Origin: Saccharibacillus sp. CPCC 101409
GTDB lineage: Bacteria; Bacillota; Bacilli; Paenibacillales; Paenibacillaceae
Assembly (NCBI RefSeq): GCF_030518235.1
Contig: NZ_JAULSA010000001.1
Span: 248,001-312,000, forward strand
Length of the DNA stretch: 64,000 nucleotides
Reading direction: 5' to 3'
Each line of letters starts with the position of its first letter. Positions within the stretch are counted from its first letter, which is position 1. The position numbers and the translations under genes are program-made. The notes under the pieces were generated by a model. The model was not told the DNA's origin. It ran no database searches and saw nothing but the letters and a program-made list of their open reading frames with translations. Shown piece after piece: positions 56,643 to 64,000 of this stretch.

Positions 56643-57776
56643 TTATTGAATTTTTTTGAATATAAATAAGTCTTTTTCGGAAACTTCTGTTCCCAGACTT
56701 ATTCGTATAGTTTGGCGTACTTCCTCTAACGACTTATCAGCAGCACTCAATACATGACTAGGCTTACTAGAACTGCAGGCTGATCCTGAAGACAATGCAA
56801 CATAATCGGCCAATTTCTTAAGCAGCAGCTCATTGTTCACTCCAATGAACTGCAAGCTAATCAACCCAGGAATCTTGTCTTGCTCATCGCTGTTGAACTT
56901 GATCTTCCCGGATAGATTGGTTTTGAAAATGTCAGTCAAGTATCGCTCAAGCTCAGTCAACCGCTGAATGTTTTGTTCAAGATTAGCAGCGGCCAATTCA
57001 GCAGCTTTGCCTAAACCTACAATATTATGAACAGCAAGTGTACCACTACGATAGTTGTTCTCTTGCCCGCCTCCGTGCATAAGAGGAGTTAATCGAGTAT
57101 AAATCTCTTTCGACTGTTTCCGAATGATCGCAGCGCCGATTCCTTTCGGGCCGCCGATCTTATGCCCGGACATTGAGAGGAAGCGAATGCCTCTCAGTTT
57201 CTTCAGGTCAACAGGAACTTTTCCGATTACTTGTGTAGCATCCGTATGGAAGAAGACACCGTTCTCCTCAAACGACGCGGATAGCTCAGCAATTGGGTTA
57301 AGCGAACCAATCTCGTTATTTCCCCACATGATTGAGGTAAGAAGTGGCTGCTCTTGTGCAGCCGCTTCTTTTACTTGTTCTACCGTTACTCGTGCGTATT
57401 GATCCACATCTAAGAAAGAAACCTCATAGCCACGCTCTCCTAGGAAGTTGAACGTCTCGATCACGGAAGGGTGTTCTACTTTCGTTGTCATGAGCCGCTT
57501 ATTTGCTTTGTCCTCGCGTCCGTAATAATCCGCAATTCCTTTGATGATCATATTATTGCTTTCCGTTGCGCCGCTGGTAAAAACGACTTCGTCCGCATCG
57601 CAGCCGAGCAGCGCGGCGACTTGCTCGCGTGCTTTGGCTACGGCTTTTTTGGCGTTTTCTGCTAAGGAATAAAACTTGCTGGACGGATTGCCGTACTCCT
57701 CTTGAAGATAGGGCATCATGGCTTCTAATACTTCGGGATGGATCTTGGTTGTTGCGCTATTGTCCAAGTAAAGCAT
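56643..57776 (-). CDS. dndA: Cysteine desulfurase DndA
   Basis: A 377-residue PLP enzyme of the IscS/NifS group: N-terminal YLDNSATTKIHPEV, VEHPSVIET, the Schiff-base lysine K206 in SGHKIGGPKG, and the catalytic cysteine C334 in SGSACSSSKPSHVL. It removes sulfur from cysteine and passes it to DndC for phosphorothioation. It is the last gene of the minus-strand operon, 18 nt after dndE. Many Dnd loci lack their own dndA and borrow a host IscS, so its presence here makes the cluster self-contained. Confidence 0.92.
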   Translation of the reverse strand: MLYLDNSATTKIHPEVLEAMMPYLQEEYGNPSSKFYSLAENAKKAVAKAREQVAALLGCDADEVVFTSGATESNNMIIKGIADYYGREDKANKRLMTTKVEHPSVIETFNFLGERGYEVSFLDVDQYARVTVEQVKEAAAQEQPLLTSIMWGNNEIGSLNPIAELSASFEENGVFFHTDATQVIGKVPVDLKKLRGIRFLSMSGHKIGGPKGIGAAIIRKQSKEIYTRLTPLMHGGGQENNYRSGTLAVHNIVGLGKAAELAAANLEQNIQRLTELERYLTDIFKTNLSGKIKFNSDEQDKIPGLISLQFIGVNNELLLKKLADYVALSSGSACSSSKPSHVLSAADKSLEEVRQTIRISLGTEVSEKDLFIFKKIQ

Positions 57777-57794
57777 GTAGATCCCTACTTTCCA

Positions 57795-58172
57795 TTAGAG
57801 TATTAAGGCACGAATAAAGCGTTCGGAATTACCAGCGCTCTTATATTCGGCTGCAAGTGAGCGAATACCTCGCTCCAAGTGAGCATTGAAATAACCGGGA
57901 AAGTATTCTTCGTCCGTCAATTCTTTGCCTGCTACTTGAGTGATGAGAGCTTTGAATACATAGTCATATTCGCCTGTTACTGTATTACGATTCAGTACTA
58001 AGCCATCTGTGAAGTCTTTCGTTACCGGCTCAACCTGTCCGTCAAGAACGCTATTTCTCAAAGAGAGGCTAACTGCATAACGGATTAAGATGTTTGGCGT
58101 GATGCTTGTAGCTGAGCTTAACTGAGTCAGATTGTCTTTGGCATATTTCGATGTTCGTAAAGTGAAGTTCAT
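57795..58172 (-). CDS. dndE: DNA sulfur modification protein DndE
   Basis: A 125-residue protein of DndE length, with the typical start FTLRTSKYAKDNLTQLSS and an N-terminal helical region like ribbon-helix-helix DNA binders. Family members bind nicked dsDNA and are required for sulfur incorporation. Its ATG overlaps the dndD stop by 4 nt. Confidence 0.92.
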   Translation of the reverse strand: MNFTLRTSKYAKDNLTQLSSATSITPNILIRYAVSLSLRNSVLDGQVEPVTKDFTDGLVLNRNTVTGEYDYVFKALITQVAGKELTDEEYFPGYFNAHLERGIRSLAAEYKSAGNSERFIRALIL

Positions 58173-60172
58173 AGCTGGCTGCTCTCCTCACTGATGGTAA
58201 AGTAGCGACCCTTCACGATTTTGGCGCTATCCATAACTTGATCGAATTCAAGTGTGTAGCATCTGGCCGTAATATCCTTAAGTAATTCGTACTGCTCTGT
58301 TGAAACTTCGGAGTCTGTCGTAAACATCAAGACTTGATCGCCGCATCGTGGAATAAAGTGCTGAATCAGCGCTCTCTTATGATCTTGATCCAGACGCCCC
58401 ATCAAGGTATCAAAGACAAACGGAAGCTTCCAACCTGAGACTTTGAACATCGCCCAAATCACGGTCAGCATCAGCATTTCTTTCTCGCCCGCGGAAAGCC
58501 GTTCTTTGGTGATTAAGTGCTGCTGACGATTATAAAGATGCAGTTCGAAAGTTGAGTGATCGATATGAATTCGGTCAATGTATTCTTTTTTGCGGAAAAG
58601 GATATTAACCATCTTAGTCGCTTCATTCGCTACGTCATCCAACTTTTTGCGCCACTGTCGATCTCTAAATCGTTGACTGACCAGAAGTAATTTCTCGGTC
58701 ATCGAAAACGAGTTTTCGGCTTTATGGTATTCACGAATTTTATCCGTAATCTTATTGGATGCAGCAGTATGCAAGCGAATTGTTTCCGTAGCTTCATGGA
58801 TATCTTTGTTGTATTGCTCAATCAATAGACGTAGCTGTTCAACGCGTTTAGTCTTCGTTTCGATTTGTGCAAGAATTTCTTTGAACTCGCTAGACTGATC
58901 ATTGACTTCGATCGCCTTCCGTAACTTTTGAGCTTCTGTAAGCAATTCGGCGTTTCGGTCATAGAGTTGAATATACTGCTTAGGGTCGATTTGCTCGATC
59001 TGTTTGAATAAGTTATGAATCTCGCTTCGTTGCGCAAACGAAGCTCTATGAATGAGTTGAATGTTCTCTGGCTGCATAATCTCTAAGATGCCCTTATGTA
59101 ACTGATCAATGTTCAATCGTACATCTGATTGGGCGGTTGATTGTTGAAGCTTTCGTACTAGTTCATTTAGTTTGTTCTTTTCCAGAGCAGAAGAGACATA
59201 CTCGAACGACTCGTTTTCTTTCTCCAAGTCCAGTTGCTTCACAACTTTGATTAGCAAGTCTTTAGCAATATAGAAGGGAAGAAGAGAGGAAGTGAACGTA
59301 CGGATCTGTTCAGTATTTGCTTTTCTCTCGTTCTCGATTGCGTTAACTTGGCTTGCCAGTTTCTGGCGTTCTTCGCGTTGCAAACCGCCATGTTCGTCGA
59401 AGTCCTTTTTGTGCTGCTTGATCTCATCATTTAAGTTAGTGATTTCATCTTCGCTGAAAACAATTAGAGAAGCTTTTTCTTCGACGATGGTTTGTAACTC
59501 CACAATTTTATTCATTAATTCTTGTTGGTCATTAATCTCTTTGGCAGCACTGGCATTTTTCTGAGCATACTGCATACGGTAAGTTTGTAGATCTTTTTCT
59601 AAGTTCATGAATAAGTCTAAGTTAAATAGAATTTTTCCCGACTCGCTTAAGTACTCCGGAATTTTCTCGTCCGAAACAATCCTTGAAATATCCTCCCCGT
59701 CAAAAAGACAAAGCTCAAAAAGACGAGGAGGCATTTCTTCGCGTAAGCGATTTTGGAAGTCGGATTTCTTTTGGGTATCTAGAGGTTGCCCATCTTTATG
59801 CACATCGAAGCTTTCTTTTATTTTCTCTTTTTTCAAATGCCAACGACGTGTAAGGACATATTTGATCGGTTCGAATTCTTCAGTTGCCGTATATTCAAGT
59901 GTAATCTGAAATTCATTTTCATGATTTTGAATAGCGGCACGATTTAGAAGGGAGTGGATCTTTTTGAAATAGGGCTCATTATCGTTCATAAAACCATAGG
60001 CTAGTGAGCCGAATAGTACGATACGTAAAGATTCTAGAATCGTTGTTTTACCTGCACCATTTTTACCGCCCAGAAGAATAACATTCTTATCTGAGCTTGT
60101 TCTAAAATCGAAGCTATGATGCGGTCCATGATAAGCACCTATATTGCGAAGCAACAACTTAGTAATCTGCAT
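58169..60172 (-). CDS. dndD: DNA sulfur modification protein DndD (SMC-like ATPase)
   Basis: A 667-residue SMC-like ATPase: Walker A GGKNGAGKT (35-43), the DndD-typical LCLFDGEDIS (near 155), a long coiled coil, signature LSAGEKEML and Walker B PFVFDTLMGRLD. No Cys pair at the hinge. In known systems DndD supplies ATPase or nicking activity to the modification complex with DndC and DndE. The gene is 17 nt after dndC. Its composition is moderate, unlike the AT-rich SMC-like gene on the other strand. Confidence 0.93.
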   Translation of the reverse strand: MQITKLLLRNIGAYHGPHHSFDFRTSSDKNVILLGGKNGAGKTTILESLRIVLFGSLAYGFMNDNEPYFKKIHSLLNRAAIQNHENEFQITLEYTATEEFEPIKYVLTRRWHLKKEKIKESFDVHKDGQPLDTQKKSDFQNRLREEMPPRLFELCLFDGEDISRIVSDEKIPEYLSESGKILFNLDLFMNLEKDLQTYRMQYAQKNASAAKEINDQQELMNKIVELQTIVEEKASLIVFSEDEITNLNDEIKQHKKDFDEHGGLQREERQKLASQVNAIENERKANTEQIRTFTSSLLPFYIAKDLLIKVVKQLDLEKENESFEYVSSALEKNKLNELVRKLQQSTAQSDVRLNIDQLHKGILEIMQPENIQLIHRASFAQRSEIHNLFKQIEQIDPKQYIQLYDRNAELLTEAQKLRKAIEVNDQSSEFKEILAQIETKTKRVEQLRLLIEQYNKDIHEATETIRLHTAASNKITDKIREYHKAENSFSMTEKLLLVSQRFRDRQWRKKLDDVANEATKMVNILFRKKEYIDRIHIDHSTFELHLYNRQQHLITKERLSAGEKEMLMLTVIWAMFKVSGWKLPFVFDTLMGRLDQDHKRALIQHFIPRCGDQVLMFTTDSEVSTEQYELLKDITARCYTLEFDQVMDSAKIVKGRYFTISEESSQL

Positions 60173-60189
60173 GAACAGCTAATCCACCT

Positions 60190-61680
60190 TTACAAATGCA
60201 AGAAGTCTTGCTTAAGAGTTTTATCAAATGCCTGGAACAACCCACGTCTGACTTTTACGCCAGAGAAGTCTTTTTCTACCGAGATCAATTGTTTGAGCAC
60301 GCTCAAGTTTACGCCTTCTTCTTGGCAAAGAGTCTCCAGGTCGGTCAACTGATCGTCTTTAAACACAGGCCGATCGTTATGATCCCAATCGTAAACTTCG
60401 CCCGTTTCTTCTTCGACGATGAGTGGCAAGCGATCTTCCCATTGTAGGTCATCGTGCCAGTATTTACGGATCGCTTTGAGCTCTTCGATGCTAATCAATT
60501 CCATAGTAGGATCATGCAACTCACGAATTTGTTTTTGGGTACGCAGCAATTCTCTCAGAATTTCTTCGCGAGCTTTCAATGTGAACGGACCTACGCCTAA
60601 GCGCTTGAATTCTTCTCCGTCTTGAATGACAATATCCAATTCTTCTACTGTTGCAAGGTTGATATTGTTTTCATCCAAGTATTGCTTCAAGTTTTCTTTA
60701 AGAATGATTTCCCGATCTTCAAGTTCGTCGCTAAAAGGAAGCAGATAGACTTCGCCATTCATCCGTTGTTTCTGTCTCTTGGATTGATCTTCTCTAATTT
60801 GTACAAGGAAGTTTCTAAATTCATACAGTGGGCGAAGCCAATCAACGCCGTTATTAATGAAGCCGCTGAGCGCCTTATCTTCATTTACAACTGTACAAGT
60901 CCAGCAACCGAAACGGCTATTTCCGCAAGAGCCTGCGCTCTCCTTAACTTCTTTATCTACAATTAACGGGCACTCGCTATTGGAGCTTTGATAGAGTTCC
61001 AACAGCTCGTTATTGTCGTCTCCCCACGGTGATTCATATTGAAGCAAGAACTCCCATACATCATCTACATCAAAAGTACGAATTGGCGCAAAAACAAAAG
61101 CGTTTCTCAAAGTGGAGTGACGCATAAGCTTTTTGCCTTCAATCGTATGGGACTGCATAACGGCTGCGCGTGTCGCACTCTCAGAGTCACGAACGCCTAG
61201 TAGCATTAGGACTTCGCCAAATTGATCGACTTTTTCCAAAATGAAACGGTTTGCCGGCTCGATTTTTAAACGGTCTGTGCACCATCTAAACTTTTGACGC
61301 GGTGTCGGATAACCTTTACCGATAATCGAAGCCCAGAACGTTTGCTCGACTTTCGGCCATACCTTTTGCGTTTCAAAGGGAAGGCCGAGCTCTAAAGCTT
61401 TTGTCTGAATGCGTCCAAGCGTACGCGTAATCTTATCAATAATAAGTGGTGTCTCGACTTGGGTATCCGATGAGATCACGTAAACCTTTTTATGCAGTTT
61501 AGAAGGCTCCATTTCCTGAAGAGCCTGGAAGACAAGCTGAACAACAGCTGTAGAGTCTTTGCCGCCACTGAAACCGACGACCCACGGCCGTTCGTCCATC
61601 AAATAAACTTCTTTTACGAGTTCTTTGGCTTCTGTAAATTTAGTGCCTGTATTGAATATGTTAAGTCCGAAATCAACCAT
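60190..61680 (-). CDS. dndC: DNA sulfur transferase DndC (PAPS reductase-like)
   Basis: A 496-residue protein with the ATP pyrophosphatase loop FSGGKDS (37-43) that activates the DNA backbone, and a cysteine cluster for a 4Fe-4S centre near residue 265 (SCGNSRFGCWTC). It accepts sulfur from DndA and installs phosphorothioate. Start is the ATG at 61680 after AAGGAGGC; an in-frame upstream ATG would extend into dndB. It overlaps dndB by 8 nt. Confidence 0.94.
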   Translation of the reverse strand: MVDFGLNIFNTGTKFTEAKELVKEVYLMDERPWVVGFSGGKDSTAVVQLVFQALQEMEPSKLHKKVYVISSDTQVETPLIIDKITRTLGRIQTKALELGLPFETQKVWPKVEQTFWASIIGKGYPTPRQKFRWCTDRLKIEPANRFILEKVDQFGEVLMLLGVRDSESATRAAVMQSHTIEGKKLMRHSTLRNAFVFAPIRTFDVDDVWEFLLQYESPWGDDNNELLELYQSSNSECPLIVDKEVKESAGSCGNSRFGCWTCTVVNEDKALSGFINNGVDWLRPLYEFRNFLVQIREDQSKRQKQRMNGEVYLLPFSDELEDREIILKENLKQYLDENNINLATVEELDIVIQDGEEFKRLGVGPFTLKAREEILRELLRTQKQIRELHDPTMELISIEELKAIRKYWHDDLQWEDRLPLIVEEETGEVYDWDHNDRPVFKDDQLTDLETLCQEEGVNLSVLKQLISVEKDFSGVKVRRGLFQAFDKTLKQDFLHL

Positions 61681-62764
61681 TTTGAGAAGCCTCCTTAAAC
61701 TTGTTCTCCACTTTTTGTTCTTGTTCGGTGAGTGGGAGACCAACTTTCATTTTAATGAGATTAGCGGTTAGCTGGATCGTTTCGCCGTTTTTATTGATTC
61801 GACCTGTATGGCTATAAGCACGGCCTTGCCAATCGGTTTTGTTTTCACGAGTCCAGTCAATGTTCTTCAATTGCTTAATGTAAGATTGCCATTCGTCCGG
61901 ATGATTGAGGTACAGATAGTAGCCTACAATTCCGAGAGCTTCCAAAAAGATCCCGTGTGCAACGACTGAATGAACTCTTAATTCGCGCGGAGAAATTTTT
62001 TTCTTCAATACTTCTTGCCACTCGGGAATCGAATTACAGAGTAGCTGCCAGAACTCCGATACAAACTCTTTTTCCTGCTCTGAAATCATATCGCCTTTTC
62101 GCTTATTGATAAGCTTAGAAGTGGCATTGAAGATATGGTTAAGAGCAAAGAGCTTAGGAGAGTTCTTGGACAGCGATACTTTTTCCCGATCTGTGTAACG
62201 TTCCAATAAAGGGATATCAGCGATCAAACTTTTGGTAATAAGCGAAAGCTGATCCCGATGATCGTATAAGATTCCGATCGAAGACGTAGTGTTTACTGCG
62301 TGTCGATTCAAATCCGAGAACATTTGCTGAGAGCGGGTCAAACCTAAGTCATGAAAAAAGACCACCGAGATCGTTTCGTCGCCAAGTTCGGGAGAAATTT
62401 TCAGGGCTTCTTCGATTGCGGCTCTACGGTGTTGACCGTCGTTGATTAAGAATTTAGAATCTAAAGAGATTGTTAGATATCCCACGTCTTTGAGTTCTTT
62501 CGAACCCTCTTTAAACTTCATATCCCCATCTACAGATGCGGTTAGGGAAGAGAAGATGTAGTCTTTTGGATTCTCTAAAATATAGTTGGTGATGTCGGGA
62601 ATTCGTGCTTTGTTCATCAAACGTTGCGCTCGATGTTCAGCCGGAATTTCTTCTTCATCAAATAAAAATATTTTAGGAATCAGACGTAAAGGACACATCA
62701 CTGTATAAAATTCTCTACCAGCTTGTATCCCTCGCAGAGCAGGAAAAGTGTAACTGAAGTTCAT
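61673..62764 (-). CDS. dndB: DndB, regulatory component of phosphorothioation
   Basis: A 363-residue protein with the DndB/DGQHR hallmark INDGQHRRAAIEEAL (near residue 107) and FSDLNRHAVNTTSS. In Salmonella and Streptomyces studies DndB represses dnd transcription and tunes the number of modified sites. Of two ATGs, the one at 62764 lies 7 nt after AAAGGAG; the other at 62770 is too close. First gene of the operon, directly below a good promoter with an operator-like palindrome that it might bind itself. Confidence 0.93.
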   Translation of the reverse strand: MNFSYTFPALRGIQAGREFYTVMCPLRLIPKIFLFDEEEIPAEHRAQRLMNKARIPDITNYILENPKDYIFSSLTASVDGDMKFKEGSKELKDVGYLTISLDSKFLINDGQHRRAAIEEALKISPELGDETISVVFFHDLGLTRSQQMFSDLNRHAVNTTSSIGILYDHRDQLSLITKSLIADIPLLERYTDREKVSLSKNSPKLFALNHIFNATSKLINKRKGDMISEQEKEFVSEFWQLLCNSIPEWQEVLKKKISPRELRVHSVVAHGIFLEALGIVGYYLYLNHPDEWQSYIKQLKNIDWTRENKTDWQGRAYSHTGRINKNGETIQLTANLIKMKVGLPLTEQEQKVENKFKEASQNG

Positions 62765-62778
62765 CAGCATTCTCCTTT

Positions 62779-62792
62779 ATTACGTGCGTAAT
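62779..62792. promoter_or_regulatory. Operator-like palindrome before dndB
   Basis: ATTACGTGCGTAAT is a 6-2-6 palindrome between the promoter and the dndB start. A related half site CGTAATACG at 62818-62826 lies in the promoter spacer. The pair could bind DndB or another repressor. Confidence 0.5.
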
Positions 62793-62810
62793 ATCGTGTT
62801 TTGTTCTTAT

Positions 62811-62839
62811 ATTTTAACGTAATACGAACGGATGTTCAA
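62811..62839 (-). promoter_or_regulatory. SigA-type promoter of the dndBCDEA operon
   Basis: On the minus strand, -35 TTGAAC (62839-62834), 17 bp, -10 TAAAAT (62816-62811). Transcription would begin near 62804, about 40 nt before dndB. Confidence 0.65.
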
Positions 62840-62987
62840 TAAGAAAAGTGAGATATTATATTTTGTGAAAATGCTCAGCTATTAAAGTCGAATCGAATTA
62901 GGAATCAATAAATATATTGAATATAAATCGCTTATATAGTATTCTCATCTCTAAGATAGCACAATATATAGGGAAGAGGTGGGTTGT

Positions 62988-63845
62988 TTGCAGATCTATG
63001 AAGCGATTTATAGAAACGAAGAATTTGAAGAAGTAGTATCTATTTTATCAATCGAAGCACACCCTGAGTTTCATGAAGTGAGAAAAAACCTTTACTGTAC
63101 GTATGAAAATTGTAAGGCTAAGTTAGAATATGTTCCTAAAGGTAAGAGAAAGGCACATTTTAAAACTTGGCCTAAGCAAAATCACGTTAAAGAGTGTATA
63201 GATTACTTTGAAAGGGAAAAGAAAGCTAGAAGTGAACGCGGGTCTGCAACTGCAACTATGCTGATCTCGGATAAGCACATTTCGGATATTTTAAATGACA
63301 TTAAAAGAAATCGTAATAAGAAAGAACAGATAACAACCACAGGCCCTAGAACGAAAAAAGAAAAAAAGAATGTAGTAATTGATCCTTCTCAGTCTCCAGA
63401 AGGTGGAGTTAGAGTTGTCCCTACCACAGGAAGTGATGCAGATGACATCGTCCTTGAAGGAAAGGGGAAAGAACCTTCTGTTAAAAGGAAAACTTTGTCT
63501 TTACTAAGTGAAGAGGATATTGGAATGACTCGAGCTTTATATAATGTTTCTGTCGATTCTGTTGACGTTTCCAATGACAGGGTAGTTGTAACAGTTAGCG
63601 ATAACAAAAAAACTTGTAGTGTTTATTTTGAAGAATTCTTCTTCTCTTCAGCGCCCGTAGGGTTTTTGAATCGTTTTAAAAGACTGAAAGAAATTGCCGA
63701 ACTAGATAAGAGTCTTGAGTTTACTTGTGTAGGTAGTGTTATAGGAAGAAATGATAGCGTTAACATTTTGGTGAATAAGCATAATGCCTTTAGGATAGAA
63801 GATAAATATTTAACAGTATTTTTGGATGTTTATAAAACAAAATAG
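62988..63845 (+). CDS. Zinc-finger-like protein with CoiA-like N-terminus, unknown
   Basis: A 285-residue AT-rich gene, divergent from dndB. The N-terminal 75 residues have a Cys/His set (CTYENC, then KAHFKTWP, NHVKEC) with the spacing of the zinc-binding N-terminus found in competence CoiA-like nucleases; the nuclease domain itself is not seen. A low-complexity middle (about 115-170) leads to a beta-rich C-terminal domain (VDSVDVSNDRVVVTV). The start is uncertain: TTG at 62988 follows GAGGTGGG, while a GTG at 62979 overlaps it. It is the last island gene, 17 nt before the truncated helicase. Function unknown. Confidence 0.6.
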   Translation: MQIYEAIYRNEEFEEVVSILSIEAHPEFHEVRKNLYCTYENCKAKLEYVPKGKRKAHFKTWPKQNHVKECIDYFEREKKARSERGSATATMLISDKHISDILNDIKRNRNKKEQITTTGPRTKKEKKNVVIDPSQSPEGGVRVVPTTGSDADDIVLEGKGKEPSVKRKTLSLLSEEDIGMTRALYNVSVDSVDVSNDRVVVTVSDNKKTCSVYFEEFFFSSAPVGFLNRFKRLKEIAELDKSLEFTCVGSVIGRNDSVNILVNKHNAFRIEDKYLTVFLDVYKTK

Positions 63846-63862
63846 ATTTAAAAAAGTCTAGC

Positions 63863-64000
63863 ATGAAAAAACACCGCGAACTCTTCGCCCCGGACGACTT
63901 CGACCTGATCGTCGTAGACGAGTTTCACCATGCGGCGGCGCGGTCGTACCGGGCGGTGCTGGACTATTTTACGCCAAAGTTTCTGCTGGGGATCACGGCG
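63863..64000 (+). pseudogene. DEAH-box helicase fragment lacking its 5' part, continues past window
   Basis: The frame reads FDLIVVDEFHHAAARSYR followed by FLLGITA, the Walker B (DEFH) and motif III region of SF2 helicases of the PLD-helicase type. In such proteins this lies several hundred residues after the start, and the Walker A half is missing here. The GC-rich codons differ sharply from the AT-rich gene just before. The gene was therefore probably cut by the arrival of the island; the ATG at 63863 has no good ribosome site and may be just an internal codon. Confidence 0.75.

Larger units (their letters stand above)
40530..63862. mobile_element. DNA phosphorothioation defence island
   Basis: A block of AT-richer genes between GC-rich flanks, containing two opposing dnd/dpt gene sets and their accessories. 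The left edge is near the tail of the NERD helicase and the right edge abuts a helicase gene fragment lacking its 5' half. No integrase, tRNA or clear direct repeats were found at the edges, so the mode of transfer is unknown. Confidence 0.7.

Noticed and set aside
40530-63862. Prophage or integrative element
   Set aside because: No integrase, structural, replication or conjugation genes and no tRNA target were found.

Overview
The window looks like a chromosomal segment of a Gram-positive Bacillales bacterium of the Paenibacillaceae (Paenibacillus/Saccharibacillus-like). Evidence: most of it is GC-rich with strong AGGAGG-type ribosome binding sites; it carries YesM/YesN-type two-component genes beside sugar transporters, S-layer (SLH) domains, a SigD-like promoter before a chemoreceptor, and dispersed AAATA...TATTT intergenic repeats of a kind I associate with this family. 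The genus is inference. I found no rRNA, tRNA or CRISPR array.

Layout. 1-3 kb: osmoprotectant ABC transporter (ATPase cut by the window edge, plus a permease/binding-protein fusion) and a small membrane protein. 3-4 kb: exported Cu/Zn superoxide dismutase with a stalk-like domain. 4-9.4 kb: a sugar-sensing operon of membrane-anchored binding protein, LytS/YesM-type histidine kinase, YesN/AraC response regulator and XylF-type xylose-binding lipoprotein, joined by 4-nt ATGA overlaps. 9.4-10.6 kb: noncoding, packed with palindromic and short repeats. 10.6-14.7 kb: ChvE-MmsA-MmsB-type monosaccharide ABC transporter. 15-23 kb: Gfo/Idh/MocA oxidoreductase, two chemoreceptors whose last 911 bp appear identical, a methyltransferase behind a Fur-box-like palindrome, and a DnaQ-type exonuclease. 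23-31 kb: threonine synthase, a repeat-filled gap (CTG microsatellite, 26-bp elements, 25 heptamers), a nuclease-like protein, AraC regulator divergent from a GH31 glycosidase, and a HAMP-less chemoreceptor. 31.6-35.8 kb: a 1404-residue SLH surface protein. 36-40.5 kb: small membrane proteins, a GNAT-like gene with a 65-residue partner, and a NERD-UvrD helicase.

40.5-63.86 kb is a defence island built on DNA phosphorothioation (PT). On the minus strand dndB-C-D-E-A forms the sulfur-modification operon behind a good promoter with an operator-like palindrome. On the plus strand lie dptF-G-H (known PT-dependent restriction genes) and then a second, much more AT-rich block: a PLD-nuclease/SF2 helicase, an unlisted 57-residue ORF translationally coupled to an SMC-like DndD-related ATPase, a PT-associated small protein and a multi-HTH/ribbon-helix-helix protein. 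One modification operon thus seems to serve two restriction modules. The island ends against the middle of a GC-rich helicase gene whose 5' half is missing.

How the genes fit together: the left half is a carbohydrate-sensing and uptake neighbourhood (xylose/monosaccharide sensing, import, glycoside hydrolysis, chemotaxis); the right half is acquired genome defence.
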